Part shown: piece after piece, positions 10,901 to 22,900 of the stretch
Position numbering within the stretch: position 1 is the stretch's first letter
How the letters are laid out: the number at the start of each line of letters is the position of its first letter
DNA from: Plakobranchus ocellatus
Taxonomy: Eukaryota; Mollusca; Gastropoda; Plakobranchidae
Assembly (NCBI GenBank): GCA_019648995.1
Contig: BLXT01008609.1
Location: forward strand, 2,772,567 to 2,805,256
Reading direction: 5' to 3'
DNA length: 32,690 nt
The notes under the pieces: generated by a model
Seen by the model: the letters and a program-made list of their open reading frames with translations, nothing else
What the model was told of the DNA's origin: nothing
Database searches by the model: none
Position numbers and translations under genes: made by a program

Positions 10901-13900
10901 AAAACTTTCTTCCATCATTAGTGTTACATAAAATATAGAATATTGTGCTCATGGCTCATGCTTTTAAAGAGCTTAGCTTAAAAATCATTGCGTGCTCCCA
11001 TTCAGCATTTTGTAAGCAATTGTGAAAAAGCACAATTAGATATCACGGTTAAAGACAGAATTCAGACTTTTATATCCTTGGTCAGATGCATACTGTGGGT
11101 ACAGAGTGTGTATTTTGAAATCTAGATCTATAATTGATAGCTTATCACCTACAATCAGTGAAAATGACACATTCTTCTTCATTAGTTGTTTCACCATCTT
11201 CCCCCCCAAAAAAACATCTACACCAGAACCATTGCTTATTGCTTTCAAAACTTCTATGGCAGAAAGTAAAGACCTGTAGGGCTCACAATTCCATGCCATC
11301 ACTAATTCAAATAAAAAAAAGATCAAAACTTAAAAATCGCCCATAACTTAAAAAGAAAAGGCTGTTCAAAAGATAGGCTAAGTTTTAATTCGATTTTCAC
11401 TAACCTGGGTGTTGAGTTTTTTCAAAAGGAGTGGATTATTAGCCATTGGTTCTACACTTCTGTCCCCTTGACCCTCTTCCTCCTCTTTGTCTGTTGCCAC
11501 AGGTCGTAACTGGGTGGGTTTATTGTTCTGGTCATATCCAGCTCTCTTGGGCTTACTTTTTGGCAATCCTTTTTCCGTGTCTTGTTCATCATCATTTTCA
11601 CCTTCAAACTCCATATCGTCAATGATATTTTCCTCATCTATTTTTAACTTTGATGACTGCCCTGTTATACTGTTGTGAGTTTCTCGGGGGCTGTCCTCAT
11701 CACTACCATCTAAAAAGAAGTTTTGTTGTTTCTCTTTTCAAACGTATATTTAATGTTGCATGCAAGAAAATTTTATAGTGAGGAGACCAAAAAAAGCACA
11801 AAAGGCACAATCTTCATTTCTTGAATGTCACTTAGAATCACAAGATTTGGAACCTAACTTCAAAATCTTAAAGAAAATTTGTCTCTACACTATGCCCTGA
11901 GTAAAAAAAGAAATTATGTCCCAAGAAAAGATAGGGTTGAATGCCTCGACCTGGATCTGTATTACTATTTTATGATGGACATTTCCACTCTATCTTTCCA
12001 TGATTATTTGTATGCATTATTACCCCAATACCTTTGCCAAATTTTAAAAAAATTGATAAAATTAGGGTGTTCTTGAGAGAATGGATTAAATCCCATCACA
12101 TTCAAGTGGTTTTTCTTGTGTGAAAAAAAATTGTCACAGTAAGGCTTACCATCATCCAGATTCGCATCAAACAATGTTGTGTTTGTTTCAACATCCAAGC
12201 CAAAGCCTTCTTTCACTCGGAGAATTCCAACACCAAACTTGAGATCAAAAGCATCACTTTAAGCAAAAGGAAAATTTTTAAAGTTAGTTGATGACAGGAA
12301 AAATGAAGCATAATAGGAAAACATTATATTTAAAATGAGGACAATTTTTAAAAACTGTAGCACTTAATAATTTTACAACAAAAATCAAGATTTCATGATT
12401 TCAATTTTGTATTGCCATTATATTGCCATTTTTGAATGACAATTGCAGTTATGTCTCTTTCTAATGGGACATGGTTATATAAAATTGGAAATCAATCAGG
12501 CTAATTTCTTTCATGAAGAGAATATTTTAAAATATTTTAGTTGAAAATAAAGGAAGAATTTAATGCAAAGCTAAATTAAAACTTAAAATGAGCAAAATAT
12601 TTTTCTTTACACAAGCAAGAAAAATTTTTCTTCTCTTTTAAAAGCTTATTTTCTTTCTTTTTTTTTTTTGTGGGTAAAAAAGCATAGAAATGAAGCAGTA
12701 TATTATTTATAATATTTATTATTAGTAGTAGGAATGTTAGGTTCTAAGAAGATAAATATCATCCATATGTCAAAACTAATATAAATGAAAAGAGTTTTAT
12801 ACAGAGTTTTAAAATCTTTGACAAAAATGGACACAAAGCAAAAATTCAACTTATTTTTCATATGATTTAGTCACCCCTTTAAAGGCTACCATTTAAATGG
12901 GTGGGACAAGGCAGATGCATTGAAATCCTCTATCATTTTATCACCTCTGCCAATTTGCAACTTGTACATTAAAGAGATACATGCTCTTGAGTACACATAA
13001 TCATATATAGATATAAATGTTGGCCAATGATGAAGGGAAATACAAACTTTTTAACATCAATAAAATGCTGGCAACAAAAGTCTACTCTTGTTGGAGGGGG
13101 TGCTGAAGACTTGGCGAAACAATAAAAATTTTGTTTGGTTGTGCAAAAGCAGGTCATTCTTGAAGCATTTGCTAAATGACTACCAGAATTTAACTCCCAC
13201 AATCCAGGGAGGGGAGGGAAGAGGAATGGGGGAAAAGACTTAATATTCAGAGGGGGTAACAAAGAAATTAAACAAACAAAAACCATTTTCCACATAGAAC
13301 TGAACAAAAGCTCCTTTTCTTTTTTTTTTTTTTTTTTGTAATGGGCTGAGGCCATCAAGAATTTACTGACTGAATAATTCCCAGGTACTGCTGCACAGTC
13401 TCTGGTCTGTCTGTCTGCCAGTTCGATTTAAAACCCAGGATGAGGAGGTTGGGCCTGAACTTTCCTACTCCAACATTCTGGAGCAATTATCCAGAGGTAA
13501 AGGAACCGTGCAATGTAAGTAAATTGAAAAACACATCATTAGCGCTAGGTGCGAAAGAAAACAATGAAAGGCTGCATGAGGAATGGGCAAAAATTTGTCT
13601 TTTTTTTTTTTTCCACATGAAAGATAATTAATTAATTCTTCAGAAAGGTAATTTGAAAACTTAAGTAAAAAAGACAGATTTTTAATACTGATTTAAAATA
13701 TTTTGGCACATTATTTTCTACATTTAACATTACTTTAAACTGCTTATGCCTATAACCATTTACCTTCCCATAATTTTATATCGTAATATATTTCATAACA
13801 ATATTTATCAAAGTTTTTCAAATATTTTTAAAAATTAAAGTTTTCTTTTGATCAATTATTAATAAATACCTAATTCTGTAACATGTGGACCTCTAATAAA

Positions 13901-16900
13901 AAAAATAAAATTGATAATGATCAGTAAGGACAGGAAGGAAAAGAGAAGGATTTAGAGAAAAAAGGGATAAAAATTGAAGAGAAAACCCGAGGACATTGGC
14001 AGGATCGAAGGTGAAACAATGAGATATATATTCAATTAAATGGAATATAGGATCATAGCTATTGTTTACTTATGAATTATTTGAGCAATTAGAAAAAAAC
14101 AAAAGCACATAAGAAATGAAGCAAAGTTTAGCATAAAATATTCAAAGATCATACAAAATTTATGATTTCCCTTTACAAATGCAAATGTATGAAATGATTA
14201 TGGAATGAACAGATACATTTTACCTCCACAGAATCAGTTCAACGACAGTTTTATTTCATTTTATTTTTCACATTTTTTTATATATGATTTTTTTTCTCAT
14301 TTGGGAAAAGGAAAGCTAAAACATCTACATTCTCATTAAAACTTCAGGTTAACTTCTGCAATCTCCAAAACTAAGTTCACAGAATGACAGCTAATTCTCT
14401 AGTCCCTCTAATCTGGCTCTCATCCTCAATTCAAAACAATCTTTTTTCTGGCACTTCAAACTTAACTTCTTAAAAAGAAAAAAAAATCGAGAATTTGCTA
14501 TCATAAGATGAAATAAGAATTCATGATTCGGTGTAAGAAAAAAAATGATCTATTCAGTGCAATTTTAGAATCAACCCAGTATATTTGTGTTCTCTTTTCA
14601 TCCCTGCCTTTCTTTTATCTTGCATTTAATGCTGCAACTTCTAAGACTACAATCACTTTACTAATGCCATAATTCTCTTGATAAAATATAAAAATCCAAA
14701 AGAGCAATGAGGTGTTGAATCATTTAAAACAAAAATAGCACTTTTTATGAAAAGATCAAAGAACTTACAATTGTTTATAAAAAGGAAGAATGTAAATTCT
14801 GATGTACAAGAGTGTTTACACAGCATGTGTCAACTCTCATACAACATAAAACAAAGCAACAGTGCGTTTTTTGAATGCTCTGCCACCAGTTCATAAGAGA
14901 TGCCCAATCTTCTGTTTAGGTCTGATCAAAAATATAAAATTAGATTTATGGTTTCTAATTATTGTTGGGGCCCACATTTAAAGAAAAAAAAAATGCTTTT
15001 AACATAATAAGCCTATAATTTTTCAACCGAGTCATGCATGAAAAAGAATTTAAAAAAAGAGGTACCAAACTATGATAATATTGCAATCAATCTTTCATTG
15101 TAAACCAGGTCTGACTGGTCTACTGATATCGATTTGTCCACTGCTTCCTGGGCATGGGTTCAACACTTGGTGAAGATGTCTTTTTTTTTTTTTATTTAAA
15201 TAAAAACTTTTTAATTTTCATTTTTTACATGCACTATTTAATGAGTGGGTTACTTGTTATTTGTTCACTTCATTTTGCATTTTTATGCCTTTCGTGTATT
15301 TTTTAAAGGCTACTTGAAGAGAACAATATATATGTGCAGATGCCCATCATCAGTTCTAGGGCTAGAATTAAAATAAGCCAGACTTGACTTTAAAATATGA
15401 GTTTAAATTAGAAACTCAAATTTGTTCCCGATTTAAATAACATTTCCAAAGATAAATTCTTTTATTCTGGTGGCTATTTCAAAAGATCAAGATATAGCTA
15501 AGTTTTCAAAGATCAAGATATAGCTAAGTGTGAAAAATTAAATTTACATATGCAATTTATGAATAAAAATCTAGAATTTTGTTTAAAAGTTCACATAAAA
15601 TGAAAAGTACTATTTTTTTTTTTTTTTTGCACCTTGCAAACCCCACAAATTGTAATGGAAGAAAGCAACTACTACCTTTTGTCACAGGATGAGTGTAAGG
15701 CTATCACATGCTATAAGATTACACTTCATTTAGTCTAGATCTGGGTCTTCTGTCATGTATAATTTTAACTAACTCCTGGAAGCATCAAAAAACCATTCCA
15801 CTATAGCTTTGTTCAATATTTTACTCTGTATTGCCAATCAGCGAAAGATTTTATTTTACCTAATGTGAAGTTATTACTCATAACTGCGCTTCCATTGCTG
15901 TTTCTACATGAGAGTTTACATATGGTATGTATCTGCTCATCCTGAAGAGAATTTTCACAACTATATATCTGCTTGTGTACAAGAGAGTTAACATACTTCC
16001 TTTTTAAAAATAGTTAAGGAAAAATGTTGTAATCATAAAGCATATGAACAGCATAAAGCAAGGAGAAAGAGTAAAAAAGAAAAGCATTTAACATTTTAAC
16101 AAAACATTTCATTGCAAACAGGGCAATAAAATCTCAATCATCAAAGAAACCTTAAAGGTGATATTTAGGAAACTGTTGATTTCAAGGACTAGTTGGTTGA
16201 TTTTGGTACAGAAATTTCACTTCAGGAGGAATGATTTATTGGGGGAGAGAGAAAGAAAGGGGAAATGCAAAATGCATGCCACATATATTATTCTTATATT
16301 GAGGAAAATACATTTAATAAATACCTGCATTAAAGCTTGAGCTCCAAGCTGTAAAGAAGAGGCTGTTGTGGCAGAATAAAAAGACTTGATATGTCTTTTT
16401 CGGAAATAGGTGTAAGGAGCCTCAGACTGTAGCTTACGCAGATTTTCAGACTGTCCTCCCTTCAAAATAGATAAATAAATAATTCAATAACAAAATAAAT
16501 GTTTTATAAACTGGAATACTAAAATGTATTATAATTAAAATGCCTAACAAGAAGAATCAGGCCAAAATATACGCCAAAAATTTTATTTCAAGCTTTACTA
16601 ATTACCAAATTCACAAATTTAAAGTCTTGATCAAACAAAAAACACATAAAATAGGAGATCAAAGACTTACAATAATAACGTTCCCACACACCATCAAGCC
16701 CATCTTTTTTGTGATATGTGTGCAAAAATCTACAAGTGCAGGTCTTGTTTCTGGTTCTCCTGACAATACCAAAATCTGTGGTCTGAAACAAAACCAGTAA
16801 TGATTTTTTTTTTTAAATGAAGTGTGCATGTATAGTTATGTATGTTAAAGTTAAACCTAGCCATAATGCAGTAAAAAAATTATACTAAAAGTTACACTAG

Positions 16901-19900
16901 TATATTTTATTAAAAAGTAATAAAAGGAAATCAGGTTTTTTTTAAATGGGTACAGTTAAAAGATGTAGTAAAACAGATACAAAATTTCACAACCAGTGCC
17001 TAAAACACAAATAAGAAAAATTTGATGTGGCTAACCTGAAATTTTTAATATGCTCTCCTGTTCGTATAAGCTTGAGAGCAGATTGTAGTACATTGCGATA
17101 TACATGTGCTTGAGTGGATGAACCCCAGTTTACATCTAGAGCAGGCCAAAAAGCAAGAAACAAATTGGAAAAATGCGTGTTATGGGCATGAATTTATAAA
17201 GAAAATTAAGACAGATTCAATTTTCAAACATAGTCACTTAGTGGTAGAAAAAAAATCAAAATCTTTGCCAGCCAAATGGATGACTTATTTCATCTTTCCT
17301 ATCTCTAATTTAAATTTAAAATATATTTTTGCAGATTTTAAAAATAAATTTTAAAAAAGCTAAAAAAGCCTAATCTTTCTTTCAAGTGAAAAACATACTA
17401 TACCTGGTTTTCTATGATGAATGTATAAAAACAATGAACCCACACATCCAAACGTGATAAGTGCAGTAATCCAGTTGATGATAAACATGACTACGATGCA
17501 TAAAATAGATCCAGAAAAGCTCAGCCACTTGTTGTAGAAACGAAAAGAGGGCCGCCAGCCTGAAAATTTTGCAGTATAGCAGTCTCACTGTAGTAAAATT
17601 GTCTCCATATTCCATCACTTTAGCCAACAAAAAGTTATTAGTGATATCGCAACACACTTAACAAAAATAGAAGCAATAGAACTATACCTTTACTTCAACT
17701 TGCTATTACTTAATGGTCAAACTATGTTTAAAGTATTTTGAACAAAAACTCAAAATTGTTACAAGGGATGGATTCCAATGTACCAAATATAATGAGGAAA
17801 TCTGTACTTTTTTTTTGCCTTACCTGGAGATCTCGCTATAGAGGCATCAAAGCAGGAAAAGTTGATGAGGGCATATGACATGAGAAAGAAATTGGATATC
17901 AAGGGAGCTATAAGATTCAAGTCAGCTGCAAATGAAAAATAAAAGAAGAAAAAATAGGAGAGATGTTTAAAAAATGATGTTAATGAGGGTACCAATCAGA
18001 ATAAAACCAATCACAACAGAAAGATTACATCAATTATTCACTCACCCACACCGTTGCAAATGGACATTTTGTGGGATTTTTAAAATTTCTTATTAAGTAT
18101 TGCCAAATTAACAATTAACTGTTTCACTACCCTAAGCCGGTTTTTCCCGCTCAAAATATTACTACATTTGGACCCAAAGCCGGTAAAACCGGCTCAGTAT
18201 AAATAGGTTAGTATTTGAATGAAGTACTAAATGTACGTTCACTTACTTTTGAGCATGCGCGAGATTTACACTTTTCTTCCTTTTTCACATAGTTTGAATG
18301 TAGAAATAGCTGTTTACATCCATATTTTGTTAAATTTTCAATCTATATATGCATCAGGAGCCGTAATTTATCAAATTGATAGCAATTTCTTTTTTTTGCT
18401 ATAAATCAAAAAGTATTGAATATTTTTTCACAATTTTTGGTATTTAAATACCTATGTAATCACAATTTATAAAAATCTACCTTTCAAGGCCAATAGATTA
18501 TCAATAGATTTACTACTGTGTTATACATTGTCATATTTTGTTGAAATTTTTTTTGCAAATTTTTTTAATCCAGTTTGCCGCTTTTTCAAAATGTAATAAT
18601 GAACAAATTTTCTTTTTTGGTGCTTATTTATAGAAACTAGATCCAATTCCCTTCAATTTGATATGTAATTTGTAGGGTCTTATTCTGTAGAAAATTCCTA
18701 TATTAGCTTTTTACAAAATAATAGCCAATTTTAGAAAAATCCCATTCTACCCCTGTGTCCAGTCGTAAAATATGTGTGGGTAGTGAATCAGTTAAAGTGA
18801 TTGGCCTTCAATTGGTAAACATGTCTAAAAAAAAAATATGCAAGCATTTAACCTCATCAGTCATTTATTTATAAATTATCCGAGACAAACAACATACACT
18901 GAGTAAATGAAATGAAGACATAATTAATTATGATTACTAATTTCAACTGCTTTTTAAAAAAAAAGTGCATTTCAGAATTGAAGAATAAGATAAATATATA
19001 TTTAGTAGAAAGCAGCAAAGAGACAAAATAAAAACCCACAGCTAGTGACGAAAAAAAAAAGAATAATATGTAGATAAACAAGACATTATAGATTTCAAAT
19101 CATTTACATAACATGACATTTTCAATTGATGATGCAATAAAACCAGCATGTTTACTTCTTCTTCAGGTACCTTGTCTGGAACAGACGTTGGAGATTATGT
19201 ACCTCCACTCAAAGCTCTTATCAGTTAACTTCATAAAGTTGTTATTGCTACCCTTGCCTATTACCAATGACTTTAAAGGCTTTCAATAAACGTTATTCTC
19301 TGTCTACCTCTGCTCCATTTGTCTTCAATCTTTCCAGTGATTGCTAAACTCGTGTCCATAAATATGGCCTAAAAAGCGTGGTTGCCTCTGTCGTATGGTT
19401 TTAATTAGTGATCGCTTAAGATTAGCCTCTTTCAGTACCTATTCATTGGACTTTTTTCTGTCAATGATATCCTCATCATTCTTCTGATAAATCACATCTC
19501 TACTGCTTCTAGTTTTTTCTCTATCTCCTTGTTTATTGTCAAACACCCACTTACCATACAAAAGTACTGACCAAACACATGTTTTTATTAAGCATGTATA
19601 CTATAGTATTAAATAGAAAATCAAAGTTTGTGTTGAAATCTAGATGAGAGATCCACATTTGTTAAAATTTTACTTTATTTTTCTTTTCACAAAATCTTGA
19701 ATTCATAAACATGCAGCATGTCAAAGGCATGTAATATAAACTATTTCCATGTCATTAAAGACTGGACTTCACTGAGCTTAAATAAAAAACAAATGAAAAG
19801 GAAAAATAAGGCATGTTAAAAAAAAATAAAAAAAAAAGATATTTACCTATCATCTGAAAACCAAAGGCAATAACAAAACAAAGAATAAAAGCTCTTCTTG

Positions 19901-22900
19901 GGCTATCACCCGGTCCATAACCAACCCCAAAATAAACCAAGAAAGGAAAAATCTTGTCTTTGCACAAAGCCTGGAAATAAAGAAAAAAAAATATCAGTAA
20001 GTGTTACCTATTATATATACATGGATAAGTAATAAGGCAAGAATTGAGCTCAAAATTTAAAATAAATGAGAGGTGGAAATTTGAGTGTTATGCAGAATCT
20101 GGCAGTAATGTTGAAAAACACATAAGTTGAATTTTTTTTTTTTTATCTCATAATTGTATAGATAAAAATGAAAAAATGAAACCAAAAAGTCACAACAATA
20201 ACAACCAGTTCCTTGCTAGTAAAATCCATATTAATGTTATGGAAATTTGTGGGATCAAGGAGTTCAAAATGCTGAGATTTAAAGTATAATACTAAAATAA
20301 TAAAAAATGAATGAAAGAGTGTTATACAAATTGAAGAAATAAAAGAACATCAGAAATTTCAGCAAATGGTGCTTACTTGTTTCTAAATTTCACTGGCTTA
20401 ATTCAAGCCTAATTACCTGGAAGACTTTTGGAGCAGACATGAGACTTGCGAGTGCTGAAGACAAAGTGGCTGAGAAAATCCCAGCTAAAACAAGTGGACC
20501 CCATGCAGCTACCATTTCAACTGCCTATGATTCAAAAGGGTATATTGAACAAAAAAGACATTTAATCACATTTTATTTAACATGAAAAATACTGCTGCTT
20601 ACATATATGAAACTAAAATGGAGAAAAAAAAGGTTGCCTTTTTTACACAAGATAGAAGTACATAAAAATTTAATATCTTCTCACACAATTCCAATTTTTC
20701 TATTTTAAAAGCAAATAACACCACTTGTCCCTCTGAAAAAGGGAACTGTCCTTTCAAGGGCTCTTAAAATGTGGATTTCTCAACAATATTTAAAATGATA
20801 TTATGAAGAAGTTTTACACTTGTAGTTTGGTGTGATGATTTTAAAAATCACAGAGCAGTTTCAATGACCTATCTGCAAGAAAATATATATGCTTTTCATT
20901 TGTTAGAATGTCTCAAACTTTTGTGATGTGTCCAGTGAAAAAAGAAGGGCACTTCATTGGGCATAATTTCATATTGAGCAGGAAAAATAGTTCAAGAAAC
21001 ACTTTAGGCTTGTTGAGATAGCTTCTACTGTTCATTTTCCATTTTAAACAACACTTTCTATAGAAAGCTCTGCAGGAACAATACAAAAAAAAAGGATACA
21101 AAAACCGCACTCCCAATAACAAAGAAGTAAGTTCAAATATCTTGAAGATCCAATAGTGTTTGAAAGAACTGTAATTAATTTACAGATGCTGACAAATTTG
21201 AACAACACAGATACAAACGTTTTGCGCTAAGGCTTTAATATATATTTATGTGTAGTGTATGCATAATATTAACATGTATGTGTATATTTATACACATATT
21301 TATCCTTACTCACTCAATTTACTTTTTCTAGTTAATATAATATGAGTACTTATGTATATAAGTGTTTGTATTGATATGTGTGTATATAAATGTATGTATA
21401 ATGTATTTATATATATTTTTTTCTTTCCATTTCATACTTCATAAAATTGCCTTTTAGGTAACGGGTTTGCAGTATGGCTTTTTCAATACATTTAACCTTA
21501 CAAATTTAGGACCCTTGCTTTTATCCTTGGGATTGTATTTGTGATTAGGATTTTCTTTTTTCAATGATTAAGCCTACGGGTGAAAAGTTTATATGCTCTG
21601 CATTGTTTAAATTCATTGCAATAAGTTTGAGTTCGGGATATATTTTTTTTTCTATATAGAAATCTCTCAAAATGTTTTGAATAAGTCTTCTGGGGGCATG
21701 TCACATAAAATTCCTACCAAAAAATCTTCTGTTTAGTTTTGCTTGTACTCTTGTGTGATCTTTTTATGGGCAAGGCCATTTTCTACTACTACTGTTTCAG
21801 CCTCTTTCTGTGATGCATAAGCGCTGCAACCCTTAGAAATGTTGGATCTTACCTGAACGGGGTATGGGTGCTTTGACAAGTTTAATTTAGTTAGGTCATA
21901 CCCTGTTATCCGGTTCAATTAATTTTAAAAATAAATTAATCTTTGGCTAATACTGGGTCCTGCAATCTTCTCTATACTATCATTATAGAATTGGACAGGT
22001 CAAATCAAAGCCGTTCAAAAGTTGTATTGTATTGCATAGCATTTATATGAATAAATCCATGCAAGCTAAATGAAAGGACACTTCAAGAAGATAAATGGAA
22101 AATCAACTACCTATGACAAGGTTTCAGCCAATCTACATAAAAATGCTGGCCTTTAAAAATAAACTGATAGAATCAATCAAGCTATTATGAGTGAATGATT
22201 TTAAACTTTATTCCCAATTCTATAATCCTACAAAAAGCACCATTTATGCCAAAATAAAAATAAAAAACATAAGAATAAACTAAAGAATCAAATAAAGTAG
22301 ACATAGAACTGCAAAATTAGATGTAGAATAAGGATAGCTGAAGCACAACAGCTTATCCAAAAAATGGTGTATCATGTTGGTGTTTTCCAATGAATGCAAC
22401 ATATAAATCATTATGCCTAAACAAGGAGTCATAGTTTGGTAGCAGGTAAAACATCAATTTACGCTTGATTGATATAACTGAAATAAAATATCCACCAGTA
22501 AAAGACCAATTGTACAAGTTTCAGAAAGATCAGTTGAGAAACAAAAAAAAATTCATCTGAGAAAAACAGGTGTAGTTTTTTTTGTGGAATGAACTATACA
22601 ACTACTCAAGATGGCAAGTGAGGGCTTTGTACCTTGTAAGGGGAGTAGCATGGCTACTAAATCAACAGCATAATAATTGAATACTTTATGAGTCAGATGA
22701 TACTTCAGAGGAGGATGGGCTAATCCTTTACTGTAACTCTAAGAAATAGACTTGATCTAGGCCTAAATCTAGACCTCATGCTAACTAGATTTGTAGATGT
22801 AGTTCTAGATAGATAAAAAAAAAATTGACATAAATCTACACTCAAGATTCAGAGTTGGCTCTTTATCATTCCTCAAAGCTGTTATCAGGTTATTTGTTAT

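Noticed and set aside
12969..13358. 129-codon minus-strand frame
   Set aside because: It lies wholly in an intron, begins beside a homopolymer and shows no motif. Flanking exons splice in phase without it.
13440..13631. 63-codon plus-strand open frame
   Set aside because: Its first part is antisense to cotransporter exon 14, whose minus-strand translation matches the family and joins its neighbours in phase.
15100..15195. Possible tRNA-derived SINE (GGGTTCAACAC box followed by poly-T)
   Set aside because: Only a weak B-box-like string is present, with no A-box at a suitable distance and no second copy seen.
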